NCBI GenBank assembly: GCA_963731105.1 | Contig: CAVSUM010000022.1 | Span: 100,355-164,354, forward strand | Direction: 5' to 3' | Origin: RPQJ01 sp963731105 | Lineage (GTDB): Bacteria > Pseudomonadota > Gammaproteobacteria > Steroidobacterales > Steroidobacteraceae | DNA length: 64,000 nt | Shown here: positions 9,409-18,399 of the stretch, in pieces | Layout of the letters: each line of letters opens with the position of its first letter | How positions within the stretch are numbered: position 1 is the stretch's first letter | Position numbers and translations under genes: made by a program | Notes under the pieces: generated by a model | What the model saw: only the letters and a program-made list of their open reading frames with translations | Databases searched by the model: none | Told to the model about the DNA's origin: nothing

Positions 9409-10131
9409 TTACTTCTTGGCGCCCGAGATGACGCGGGCGTTCGTGCCTTCGACGCGCGAGCCGCTCACGATGACCTGCTCGAGGTCGTTGGCGAACAGCT
9501 TGACCCGCTCCATGATCTGCTTGTTGCGGCCGAGCAGGTAGTTGTAGCCGAGCACCGCCGGCACCGCGACCGCGAGGCCGATGGCGGTCATGATCAGCGC
9601 CTCGCCCACCGGGCCCGCGACCTTGTCGATGCTCGCCTGGCCGGCGACGCCGATCGCGACCAGCGCGTGGTAGATGCCCCACACCGTGCCGAACAGGCCG
9701 ATGAACGGCGCGGTGGAGCCGGTGGTGGCGAGGAACGGCAGCTGGGTCTGCAGCGCGCTGCCGATGCGGGCCACGCCGCGGGCGATCACGTTGTCGATCC
9801 ACTCGTGCAGCGGCACTTCCTGCGTCATGCGTGCGCCGTGGTGCTGGGCGGCGTCGATCGCCTCCGAGGCGATCGCCTTGAAGATGTTGCCCTTGCCGGT
9901 CAGCTTGCCGACGCCGTTCTGGATGTTGTCGGCGCCCCAGAAGTTCTTGTCGGCCTCAGCGGCCTGCTTCAGCAGGCGGCGCTGTTCCCACCACTTGGTG
10001 AAGATGATGAACCAGGAGTACGCCGACATCACCGCGAGCAGGATCAGCACGCCCTTCGCGATGAAGTCTCCCTGGGCCCACAGGGCCTGGAGTCCATACG
10101 GGTTTTCGACAGTGACGCTTTCGTTGGCCAT
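9409..10131 (-). CDS. exbB: ExbB, TonB-complex proton channel (MotA/TolQ/ExbB family)
   Basis: 240 residues with three membrane helices: one near residue 25-45 (KGVLILLAVMSAYSWFIIF) and two at the C-terminal half around TGSTAPFIGLFGTVWGIYHA and GEALIMTAIGLAVAVPAV, the two signature helices of the family. The start is ATG 10131 (MANESVTVENPYG) after AGGAAG. A longer in-frame start at 10236 overlaps the tonB tail and is unlikely. It assembles the pentameric channel with ExbD that drives TonB. TolQ is the alternative, but tonB lies directly upstream. Confidence 0.93.
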   Translation of the reverse strand: MANESVTVENPYGLQALWAQGDFIAKGVLILLAVMSAYSWFIIFTKWWEQRRLLKQAAEADKNFWGADNIQNGVGKLTGKGNIFKAIASEAIDAAQHHGARMTQEVPLHEWIDNVIARGVARIGSALQTQLPFLATTGSTAPFIGLFGTVWGIYHALVAIGVAGQASIDKVAGPVGEALIMTAIGLAVAVPAVLGYNYLLGRNKQIMERVKLFANDLEQVIVSGSRVEGTNARVISGAKK

Positions 10132-10196
10132 GTGGGTTCTTCCTCTGACGAAACGGGTGACAGGTTCGGTTGGGCTCGATTGGTTCGCGCGGCGGA

Positions 10197-10856
10197 TCAG
10201 TCGGTCAGGCGGAACGTGACGGCGAACGTGTGCCACATGGACACGGGCTTGCCGTCTTCCTTGCCGGCCACGAAGCGCCAGTTGCGCTTGACCTCGTTGA
10301 CCGCGGCCTCGTCGAGCTTCGGGAAGCCGCTGCTGCGGGCGACCTCGACGTCGCCGGCGCGGCCGCTTTCGAGCACGTAAACCTTGAGCTGCACCGTGCC
10401 CTCCTCGCCGGCACGACGCGACGCCGGCGGGTACTCGGGCTGCGTGATGCGCGCGCCGCGGCCCTGCGTGGACGGCGGCGTCTTGACCACGGCACGCTCG
10501 ACGGGCTTCGGCGCCGCGATCGGCGGCGGCGCGGCCACCGGGCGCTCGCTGGTCACGTTGCTGATCGCAGTGGTCGGGCCGGAGTCGGTCGGAATGTCGA
10601 TCGAGATCTCGGGCGGCGGCACGTACGGCGGCGGAGTGTCGATCTCCGGCGGCGGCGGCGGCGGCTCCTCGTCCTCGTCAGGCAGCTCCTCGATGAGGCG
10701 GGTCTCGACCGGCCCGAGCACCACTTCGACCACCTTCTTGCCGAGGCCCGACGCCAGCACGTAGACGAACAGCACGTGGATGATGACCACGAGCGCGAAA
10801 GCGAGCATGCGCTTGCTGTTTTTTGCCGGATCGTCGATCGAGTACGTGTAAGCCAC
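10197..10856 (-). CDS. tonB: TonB energy-transducing protein
   Basis: Spans the periplasm to energise outer-membrane TonB-dependent receptors. The 219 residues show a single N-terminal anchor (MLAFALVVIIHVLFVYVLAS, about 17-36), a proline-rich rod (EEPPPPPPEIDTPPPYVPPP), and a C-terminal TonB domain with YPPASRRAGEEGTVQLKVYV and EVKRNWRFVAG. It is the first gene of tonB-exbB-exbD-exbD. The 166 bp upstream, shared with the end of ilvD, must hold its promoter, but I see no clear Fur box there. No TonB-dependent receptor lies in the window. Confidence 0.93.
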   Translation of the reverse strand: MAYTYSIDDPAKNSKRMLAFALVVIIHVLFVYVLASGLGKKVVEVVLGPVETRLIEELPDEDEEPPPPPPEIDTPPPYVPPPEISIDIPTDSGPTTAISNVTSERPVAAPPPIAAPKPVERAVVKTPPSTQGRGARITQPEYPPASRRAGEEGTVQLKVYVLESGRAGDVEVARSSGFPKLDEAAVNEVKRNWRFVAGKEDGKPVSMWHTFAVTFRLTD

Positions 10857-11022
10857 ATCCCCTCCACTGCCGCGGGGTCTTTATCTGGTGTTGCCCGGAC
10901 CCGTCGCGGGGGACCGGACGCACGACACTACAAGAGCCGCTGCACCCTAGCAACCCCTTGCGCGGGCGCGCACTTTACCCATCGGTGCACCCCAAAACAA
11001 TAGTCGTTGCCAACCGGTGTCA

Positions 11023-12732
11023 TCAGCCGGCCCGCGTGGCTGCTGCACCGAGCCCCCGATCGGTCACCGCACCGAGCGACGCGCTGCTCACCAGCGCCGC
11101 ATATTTCGCCAGCACACCGTGCGTCGCGTAGGGCGCGGGCGCGCTCCAGGAAGCCTTGCGGCGCGCAAGTTCCGTCGCGGCGACCTGCAGCGTCAGCGTG
11201 CGCTGGGTTGCGTCGATCGAGATGCCGTCACCGTCGCGCACCAGGGCCAGCGGCCCGCCGGCGGCCGCCTCCGGCGACACGTGCCCGACCACGAAGCCGT
11301 GGCTGCCGCCGGAGAAACGTCCGTCGGTGATCAGCGCGACCTTGTCGCCGAGACCCTTGCCCATGATCGCCGCGGTCGGGCTGAGCATTTCGCGCATCCC
11401 CGGGCCACCGCGCGGACCCTCGTAGCGCACCACCAGCACGTCGCCGGCCACCACCGTGCCGTCGAGGATCGCCTGCAGGGTCGCCTCCTCGCCGTCGAAC
11501 ACGCGCGCCCGGCCGGTGAACACCAGTCCTTCCTTGCCGCTGATCTTGGCCACCGCCCCTTCGGGCGCCAGGTTGCCGTACAGCACCACGAGGTGGCTGT
11601 CCGCCTTGATCGGGTCGGCGAGCGGCCGGACGATCGCCTGCCCCGCTGGATACGATTTCACCCGGCGCAGGTTCTGCGCGAGAGTCTTGCCGGTGACGGT
11701 CAGGCAGTCGCCGTGCAGCAGGCCCGCGCCGAGCAGCGTCTTCATCAGCGGCTGGATGCCGCCGATGCGGATCAGGTCCGACATCGAGTACTTGCCGCTC
11801 GGGCGCAGGTCCGCCAGCACCGGCACCCTGGCGCCGATGCGCGTGAAATCGTCGAGCTCGAGTCCGACGCCCGCGGCGTGCGCGATCGCGAGCAGGTGCA
11901 GCACCGCGTTGGTGGAACCCGCGAGCGCAATGGTCACGACGATGGCGTTCTCGAACGCCTCGCGCGTCAGGATGTCGCTCGGGCGGATGCCACGCTTCAC
12001 CAGGTCGACCACCGCCTTGCCGGCCCGCTCGGCGTCGAGCCGCTTGTTGCGCGATACGGCTTCCTGCGCCGAGCTGTTGGCGAGGCTCATGCCCAGCGCC
12101 TCGATCGCCGAGGCCATCGTGTTCGCCGTGTACATGCCGCCGCAGCTGCCGGGGCCCGGAATGGCAGTGCGCTCCACCTCGCGCAGCTGCCGGTCGTTGA
12201 TCGTGCCGCGCGCGTGCGCGCCGACCGCCTCGAACACCGAGACGATGTCGCGCCGCCCGGCACCGGGCCGGATCGTGCCGCCGTAGACGAACACCGCCGG
12301 CCGATTCAGCCGCGCGATCGCCATCATGCAGCCGGGCATGTTCTTGTCGCAGCCGCCGATGGCCACCAGCCCGTCGAAGCCCTGTGCGCCGACCACGGTC
12401 TCGATCGAGTCGGCGATCACCTCGCGCGACACGAGCGAGTAGCGCATGCCGGGCGTGCCCATGGAGATGCCGTCGGACACGGTGATCGTGCCGAAGATGG
12501 TCGGCTTGCCGGCGCCGCCAGTCACGCCGCGCGCGGCCGCCACGGCCAGCTTGTCGATGTGCATGTTGCACGGCGTCAGCGTGCTCCAGGTCGAGGCAAT
12601 GCCGACCTGGGTGCGACGGAAGTCGCGGTCGTCGAAGCCGACGGCGCGCAGCATCGCGCGGCTCGGCGTCTGCTTCACGCCGTCGAAGACCACGCTCGAG
12701 TAAGCCCGGGGATCGACCTTGCGCTTCGCCAT
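11023..12732 (-). CDS. ilvD: dihydroxy-acid dehydratase IlvD
   Basis: Removes water from dihydroxyisovalerate and its homologue, the third common step of valine, isoleucine and leucine synthesis. An iron-sulfur enzyme; its cluster and substrate motifs are present as GGCDKNMPGCMMAIARL and GPGSCGGMYTANTM, with LAGSTNAVLHLLAIAHAAG and DGRFSGGSHGFVVGHVSPEA further on. The 569 residues are a usual length. It starts at ATG 12732 behind AGGAGAG. It stands alone, about 3 kb from the attenuator-controlled ilvC-leu operon and on the opposite strand. No frameshift is needed. Confidence 0.95.
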   Translation of the reverse strand: MAKRKVDPRAYSSVVFDGVKQTPSRAMLRAVGFDDRDFRRTQVGIASTWSTLTPCNMHIDKLAVAAARGVTGGAGKPTIFGTITVSDGISMGTPGMRYSLVSREVIADSIETVVGAQGFDGLVAIGGCDKNMPGCMMAIARLNRPAVFVYGGTIRPGAGRRDIVSVFEAVGAHARGTINDRQLREVERTAIPGPGSCGGMYTANTMASAIEALGMSLANSSAQEAVSRNKRLDAERAGKAVVDLVKRGIRPSDILTREAFENAIVVTIALAGSTNAVLHLLAIAHAAGVGLELDDFTRIGARVPVLADLRPSGKYSMSDLIRIGGIQPLMKTLLGAGLLHGDCLTVTGKTLAQNLRRVKSYPAGQAIVRPLADPIKADSHLVVLYGNLAPEGAVAKISGKEGLVFTGRARVFDGEEATLQAILDGTVVAGDVLVVRYEGPRGGPGMREMLSPTAAIMGKGLGDKVALITDGRFSGGSHGFVVGHVSPEAAAGGPLALVRDGDGISIDATQRTLTLQVAATELARRKASWSAPAPYATHGVLAKYAALVSSASLGAVTDRGLGAAATRAG

Positions 12733-12783
12733 GCTGTGCTCTCCTGAACGACCCGGTATTTTGCCCCATTCCCCGCGCTGCGG

Positions 12784-14053
12784 TCAGTGCGTCGCGTCCG
12801 GGCCGACGCTGGCGGTGAAGTCGCGACGCATCGCCATGAACAGGAATGCGCCCGCCAGGATCATCGCGAACGGCAGCAACATGGACACGGTCTCGAATCC
12901 GGGCGACCAGCCACCGCAGTCCGTGATACGCGAGGATCGCGGCCGGCGGCGCCAGCAGGCCGCGCAGGCCCGTGAGCGTGACGTGCAGGGCCATGTAGCG
13001 CGTTTCCTCGCCGCGTGGCGCGAAGTCGTTGTGGCCCAGCGACCAGCCCAGGCTGCCCGCGGCATAGGACACGCCCATCAGCAGCGACCCCGGCCAGACG
13101 AGCCACGTCGCGTGCAGCAGCACGGCCAGCGCGAACAGCGCCGACCCGCCGACCGTGACCCAGGCATGCACCGAGCGGTAGACGATCACGTGGTGCCGGT
13201 CGAGGAACGCGGCCCACGGCTGCAGCACCAGCGGCATCATGATGATCGGCACGGCCGAGGTGACCGCGATCTGCACCAGTTCCGAGGCCTGCAAAACGTC
13301 GTCGAGGCACACGACCATCAGCGGCGTGAGCATCAGGTTGCCGGCGCCGAACACCGACATGGCGAACATGTAGCGGCGGTAGCGTGCGTCGCGCCGCAGC
13401 AACTCGCGCACGCCGGCGAGGTCGAAGCGCGCGCCCTCCTTCACCCGCTCCCGTTCGTCGGCCAGCAGCCGCTGTTCCTGCCGCACCCGGAAGCGCTTGA
13501 ACGCGACACTGCCGGCCAGGCCACAGGCAGCCGCGCCGAGGATCGCAGCTCGGTACCACGGGTCGCGATGCTCGAGCAGCCAGCCGACCAGCAGGCCCAC
13601 CAGCGCGATCGCGATGGCGCCGTTGACCATGATCCGGCCCGTGACGCGGGCGCGCAGGTGGCGCGGGAAGTTCACGCTCCAGATCACGGAACGCACGGTG
13701 TCGACCCCGGCCCACAGCAGGCGCGCCGCGCCGTACAGCACCAGGAACAACACGAGCCCGACGCCGCCGCGCGGCAGCAGCGCGAGCGCCGCGACGCACA
13801 GTGCCATGGCCACCAGCAGCGGCCGCAGGAAGTCCACCTTGGGCCGCCCCTGGGCGCGTCGCGCGTAGGCGAGGCTGGCAAGGTTGGCCCAGGCTGGCGC
13901 GGCACTGACCACCGCGAGCACGAGGTCGACCAGCAGTGGCGGCACCGCGGCGCCGAACAGCGAGCGCACCATCACCGCAGCCGTGCCGCCCTCGATGATG
14001 CCGAGACACACGTACACCAGCGTCCAGGCGCGACGCTCGTAGGCGGTGTCCAT
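12784..14053 (-). CDS. major facilitator superfamily protein (one frameshift)
   Basis: A membrane protein with about twelve hydrophobic segments, starting MDTAYERRAWTLVYVCLGI at ATG 14053, twenty bp after the aminopeptidase stop, so likely co-transcribed with it. The frame breaks near 12905. Dropping one base joins YHGLRWL to SPGFETVSMLLPFAMILAG and gives 422 residues ending at TGA 12784. The long cytoplasmic loop KRFRVRQEQRLLADERERVK lies between the two halves, as in other MFS proteins. The substrate is not recognisable. Confidence 0.75.
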
Positions 14054-14072
14054 GGGCCGGCCGCCGCCGCGC

Positions 14073-15460
14073 TCAGCCGTAGCGTTCGACCAGCAACGCG
14101 TACAGCGCGCGCACGGACTTGCGGCTCGGCGCCGACCGGGCGTCCGGGCCGGTCCTTGGGATTCCAGCCGTACAGGTCGACGTGCAGCCAGTCCTGCGCC
14201 GCGGTGACGAAGCGTCGCAGGAACAGCCCGCCGATGATCGAACCGGCAAAGGTCGAGCCCGAGACGTTGTTGAGGTCGGCGACCTTGCTCGACAGCTCGT
14301 CGTCGTAGCCGCTCCACAGCGGCAGCGGCCACAACGGGTCGGCCAGCTGGCGCCCGTGACGCAGCAGCGCCTCGACGGTCGCCTCGCGGGAACCGAATAC
14401 GGCGGGCAGCTCCGGGCCGAGCGCGATGCGTGCCGCTCCGGTCAGCGTGGCAAGGTCCACCAGCAGGTCGGGACGCTCCGCGTCGGCGAGCGTCAGCGCG
14501 TCGGCGAGCACGAGCCGACCTTCGGCATCGGTGTTGCCCACCTCGACCGTGAGCCCCGAGCGGGTGCGCAACACGTCGCCCGGACGATAGGCGTTGCCAC
14601 TGATCGCGTTCTCGACCGCGGGGATCAGCACGCGCAGGCGCACCGGCAGCGCACTTGCCATGACCATGCGCGCCAGCGCCAGCACGCACGCTGCGCCACC
14701 CATGTCCTTCTTCATCAGCAGCATGCCGGCGGGTGGCTTGATGTCGAGTCCGCCGGTGTCGAAGCACACGCCCTTGCCGACCAGGGTGACCTTCGGCGCC
14801 GTCGGATCGCCCCAGCTGAAATCCACCAGGCGCGGCCCCGACTCGGCCGCCTGTCCCACCGCGTGGATTGCCGGAAATCCTTCACGCAGCGCATCGCCGA
14901 CGACGCAATGGCCGGTCGCGCCATGGTGCGCGGCGAGCGCCAGCGCTTCATCGGCGAGGCGCGCCGGGGAGAGGTCGGCGGCAGGCGTGTTGATGAGGTC
15001 GCGCGCCATCGCCAGCGCACGCGGCCATCTGCCGCACGTAGCTCATGTCGGCGAGTTGTGGCGGCACCAGCGCTGCGGGAGAGGCGGCGCGTGGCTTGCT
15101 GCGGTACCGCTCGAAGCGATAGCTGCCGTGCGCCCAGCCGAGCGCCGCGGCCGTCGCCGCCGCGGCCGGCAGCGGGGTGGCGATCTGCCAGGCGCCGCCG
15201 GGCAGCCGCTCCACGGCGCCCGCGAGGTGCCAGGTTTCCAGGTCAGCCGGCGAGGCCAGCGGCCCGAGCCCGAGCACCGCCCCGCGGACTGCGCCGTCGC
15301 CACCCGCCAGGCAGGCCACCTGGTGGCGTTCCCCGCGGAAGCGCAGTGCGCCGAGCCAGGCGCGCGTCGCTGCGTCCTGCGTCGCGAGCCATCCATCGAG
15401 GTCGCCCTCGGCCACCAGCCACAGCGGCCGGGCGGCCGCGGAATCGTGTTCTTCGAACAT
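14073..15460 (-). CDS. M17-family leucyl aminopeptidase (two frameshifts)
   Basis: A cytosolic zinc exopeptidase. The metal and active-site region is intact: VGKGVCFDTGGLDIKP, MKKDMGGAA and the family hallmark NTDAEGRLVLADAL. The N-terminal domain (MFEEHDSAAARPLWLV onward) and catalytic domain are in different frames. Removing one base at about 15019 joins VRQMA to ALAMARDLINTPAADLSP, and one more near 14110 gives the tail LYALLVERYG with TGA at 14073. The result is 461 residues, close to other PepA-like proteins of this clade. The start is ATG 15460. It heads a two-gene unit with the MFS gene. Confidence 0.87.
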
Positions 15461-15567
15461 GGTGCGAACAGCTTAGCCGAAGTTCTTTTTGCAGTGCGGT
15501 TGACAATGCGGCGGCCGCTATGGTGCTATCCCGAGGTCACGCCGACCAGTCCTGCAGCAGGCTCAAG

Positions 15568-15681
15568 ATGGAGTTCGCAGCCCCGACCGTTTCCGCATCG
15601 ATTCCGGCCGCCCCGCTGGCCGGCCTGCTGCTCGACCTGCTCGCGCTGCTTCCCCTGCGGAGGTGCGGGGCCCCGGGCTGA
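15568..15681 (+). CDS. leucine-rich leader peptide of the ilvC-leuACDB operon
   Basis: A 37-residue ORF upstream of ilvC, starting at ATG 15568 after AGCAGG. Nine of residues 17-30 are leucine (PLAGLLLDLLALLPL), after which it ends RRCGAPG. Codons are CTG, CTC and CTT. Translation of such runs senses charged leucyl-tRNA. The last codons overlap the antiterminator sequence, and a terminator follows 27 bases after the stop. This is the classic layout of a leu or ilv attenuator. The peptide has no role other than regulation, as inferred from position and composition. Confidence 0.85.
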   Translation: MEFAAPTVSASIPAAPLAGLLLDLLALLPLRRCGAPG

Positions 15682-15752
15682 AGGCGCAAGACGCAGCCAG
15701 ACACCAGGAACCCCGCACCGGACTCGCGCCGGGCGGGGTTCTTCTGTTTCTG
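15662..15752 (+). promoter_or_regulatory. transcription attenuator in the ilvC-leu leader
   Basis: The terminator stem GAACCCCGC (15708-15716) pairs with GCGGGGTTC (15733-15741), followed by the T-rich TTCTGTTTCT. The alternative antiterminator pairs GGTGCGGGG (15662-15670, inside the leader ORF) perfectly with CCCCGCACC (15711-15719), which would break the terminator. Ribosome stalling at the upstream leucine codons should favour the antiterminator; completing the peptide would cover 15662-15670 and allow termination. The pairings are read directly from the sequence; the mechanism is the established leu/ilv model. Confidence 0.82.
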
Positions 15753-15789
15753 ACCCATCATCGTTGAACGAATCGAGGAGTTTCCGACC

Positions 15790-16779
15790 ATGCGTGCGTA
15801 CTCGAAGAAAGACGTGGACAAGAAGGCCCTGAAGGGCGCCCGGATCGCCGTCGTCGGCTACGGCAGCCAGGGACGCGCGCATGCGCTGAACCTCAAGGAC
15901 TCCGGCTTCGACGTGGTGATCGGCGTCCGCAAGGGCGACAGCTGGAAGAAGGCGAAGAAGGACGGCCTCGCGGTCGCCACCCCGGCCGACGCGGTCAAGG
16001 GCGCGACGCTGGTGGCGCTGCTCACGCCGGACACCACGCAGGCCGAGAACTACAAGGAAATCCTGCCGAGCCTGGCCAAGGGCGCCACGCTGCTGTTCGC
16101 GCACGGCTTCAACGTGCACTTCAAGCAGATCAAGCCGCGCAAGGACCTCGACGTGGTGCTGATCGCGCCCAAGGGCCCGGGCGACCTCGTGCGCCGCCAG
16201 TACAGCCAGGGCCGCGGCGTGCCGTGCCTGATCGCGGTGGCGCAGGACGCCTCGGGCCAGGCCAAGGCCAAGGCGCTCGCCTACGCCGACGGCATCGGCG
16301 GCACGCGCGCCGGCGTCATCGAGACCACGTTCAAGGAAGAGACCGAGACGGATCTGTTCGGCGAGCAGGCCGTGCTCTGCGGCGGCGCCACCGAGCTGGT
16401 GCTGAAGGGCTACGAGACACTGGTCGAGGCCGGTTACCAGCCCGAGGTCGCCTACTACGAGTGCCTGCACGAACTGAAGCTGATCGTCGACCTGCTGCAC
16501 GAGGGCGGCCTCGCCAAGATGCACAAGTACATCTCGCACACCGCCAAGTGGGGCGACCTGACGCGCGGCCCGCGCGTGGTGAACAAGGCCACCAAGAAGG
16601 AAATGAAGAAGATCCTCGGCGAGATCCAGGACGGCAGCTTCGCGCGCGCCTGGATCCGCGAGAACAAGGCCGGCCGCCGCAAGTACGACGCGCTGATGAA
16701 GAAGGACCTCGCGCACCCGATCGAGAAGGTCGGCGTGCAGCTGCGCGCCCGCATGCCCTGGTTGAACGAAGGCCGCTGA
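15790..16779 (+). CDS. ilvC: ketol-acid reductoisomerase IlvC
   Basis: Class I NADPH-dependent isomeroreductase, second common step of branched-chain amino acid synthesis. The 329 residues carry the Rossmann signature VVGYGSQGRAHALNLKDSG (about 22-40), FAHGFNVHF, the metal region DLFGEQAVLCGG and EVAYYECLHELKLIVDL. It starts at ATG 15790 after GAGGAG and opens the operon behind the leucine attenuator. leuA follows after 20 bp. Genes for acetolactate synthase (ilvB/ilvG, ilvN/ilvM), often next to ilvC in this group, are absent from the window. Confidence 0.97.
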   Translation: MRAYSKKDVDKKALKGARIAVVGYGSQGRAHALNLKDSGFDVVIGVRKGDSWKKAKKDGLAVATPADAVKGATLVALLTPDTTQAENYKEILPSLAKGATLLFAHGFNVHFKQIKPRKDLDVVLIAPKGPGDLVRRQYSQGRGVPCLIAVAQDASGQAKAKALAYADGIGGTRAGVIETTFKEETETDLFGEQAVLCGGATELVLKGYETLVEAGYQPEVAYYECLHELKLIVDLLHEGGLAKMHKYISHTAKWGDLTRGPRVVNKATKKEMKKILGEIQDGSFARAWIRENKAGRRKYDALMKKDLAHPIEKVGVQLRARMPWLNEGR

Positions 16780-16799
16780 GCCTGCAGGAGAGCCGCTCG

Positions 16800-18380
16800 A
16801 TGTCCACGCCCGACCCGAACCGCGTCCTGATTTTCGACACCACGCTGCGCGACGGCGAGCAATCGCCCGGCTGCAGCATGACGCAGCCCGAGAAGCTGCG
16901 GATCGCCCGGGCGCTGGCGGAGCTGGGCGTGGACGTGATCGAAGCGGGCTTCCCGGCCGCCTCGCGCGGCGACTGGGAGGCGGTGCACGAGATCGCCCGC
17001 GAAGTACGCGGCCCGATCATCGCGGGCCTCGCACGCTGCAACCGCGAGGACATCGACAAGGTATGGAGCGCGGTGCAGGTCGCGGCGCGGCCGCGCATCC
17101 ACGTGTTCCTCGCCACCAGCGCGATCCACCGCCAGCACAAGCTCAACATGGCCAAGGAGCAGATCATCCACACGGCCGTGGAAGGCGTGAAGTACGCGCA
17201 CAGCCTGTGCCAGGACGTGGAGTTCTCGCCCGAGGACGCCTCGCGCACCGAGCCCGAGTTCCTGCGCGAGGTGGTCGAGGCCGTGATCGAGGCCGGCGCC
17301 ACCACCATCAACGTGCCGGACACGGTGGGCTACACCGTGCCCGAGGAATTCCACGAGGTGTTCAGCTACCTGAAGCGCAACGTGCGCGGCGCGGACCGGG
17401 TGGTGTTCAGCGTGCACTGCCACGACGACCTCGGCATGGCGGTCGCCAACAGCCTCGCCGCGGTGCGCGCCGGGGCACGCCAGGTCGAATGCACCATCAA
17501 CGGTATCGGCGAACGGGCGGGCAACTGCTCGCTCGAGGAAATCGTGATGGCGATGAAGACGCGCGAGGCGCTGTTCGGCTTCCACACCGGCGTCGACACG
17601 CGGCGCCTGTTCCCCGCGAGCCGCCTGCTGTCGAGCATCACCGGCATGACCATCCCGCGCAACAAGGCGGTGGTCGGCGAGAACGCCTTTGCGCACGAGT
17701 CCGGCATCCACCAGCACGGCATGCTCAAGCACCACTCCACCTACGAGATCATGCGCCCCGAGGACGTGGGCGTGTCGCGGACCCACCTGGTGCTCGGCAA
17801 GCACAGCGGCCGCGCTGCGCTGCGCGACCGCATCAAGGAGCTGGGCTTCGAGCTGTCGGACGCCGAGCTGGCCCGCGTGTTCGAAGACTTCAAGTCGCTC
17901 GCCGACAAGAAGAAGGAACTGTTCGACGGCGACATCGAGGCGCTGGTGCTGCGGGCCGAGTTCGGCCAGAGCGGGCCGTGGCACCTCGAGACGCTGTACG
18001 CCGTGAGCGACTCCGCCGGCGGCGCCATGGCGCGCGTCGGGCTGCGTCACACCGACGGCCGCACGCTGTCCCAGGAAGCGACCGGCGACGGTCCGGTGGA
18101 TGCCGCGTTCAAGGCCATCGAGGCCGCGACCGGCACCAGCGTCACGCTGCGCAAGTTCGAGGTGCGCAGCGTGACGATGGGCGAGGACGCGCAGGGCGAG
18201 GCAGTCGTCACCGTCGAGCACAACGGCCGCTCCTACCGCGGCTCGAGCGTCACCACCGACATCGTCGAGTCCGGCGTGCGCGCGTTCCTCGAGGTCGTGA
18301 ACCGCATCGAGTCCATGCGCGCCACCGCGGCCCGCATGGCACGCAGTCCCGAGGCGGAAGCCGCCGCCTCCACCATCTGA
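16800..18380 (+). CDS. leuA: 2-isopropylmalate synthase LeuA
   Basis: Condenses acetyl-CoA with 2-ketoisovalerate, the committed step to leucine. Signatures are FDTTLRDGEQSPGCSM near the N-terminus, the metal ligands in VHCHDDLGMAVANSLA, NGIGERAGNCSLEE and HESGIHQHGMLK. The C-terminal regulatory LeuA dimer domain (about 390-510) is present. The start is ATG 16800; 526 residues is normal. Leucine feedback through the C-terminal domain would act with the attenuator. Spacing to leuC is 19 bp. Confidence 0.97.
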   Translation: MSTPDPNRVLIFDTTLRDGEQSPGCSMTQPEKLRIARALAELGVDVIEAGFPAASRGDWEAVHEIAREVRGPIIAGLARCNREDIDKVWSAVQVAARPRIHVFLATSAIHRQHKLNMAKEQIIHTAVEGVKYAHSLCQDVEFSPEDASRTEPEFLREVVEAVIEAGATTINVPDTVGYTVPEEFHEVFSYLKRNVRGADRVVFSVHCHDDLGMAVANSLAAVRAGARQVECTINGIGERAGNCSLEEIVMAMKTREALFGFHTGVDTRRLFPASRLLSSITGMTIPRNKAVVGENAFAHESGIHQHGMLKHHSTYEIMRPEDVGVSRTHLVLGKHSGRAALRDRIKELGFELSDAELARVFEDFKSLADKKKELFDGDIEALVLRAEFGQSGPWHLETLYAVSDSAGGAMARVGLRHTDGRTLSQEATGDGPVDAAFKAIEAATGTSVTLRKFEVRSVTMGEDAQGEAVVTVEHNGRSYRGSSVTTDIVESGVRAFLEVVNRIESMRATAARMARSPEAEAAASTI

Positions 18381-18399
18381 TTCCAGGCCTGGACGCCGC

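Noticed and set aside
10857..11022. Fur box before tonB
   Set aside because: No convincing 19-bp AT-rich palindrome was visible in the gap.
11228..14767. 1179-codon open frame on the minus strand
   Set aside because: It strings together the MFS frame with off-frame readings of ilvD and the aminopeptidase. Only the MFS part is real.
15500..15531. Sigma-70 promoter for the ilvC leader
   Set aside because: TTGACA at 15500 is a good -35, but TATGGT lies only 13 bp away and later candidates are too far, so I do not assign the -10.
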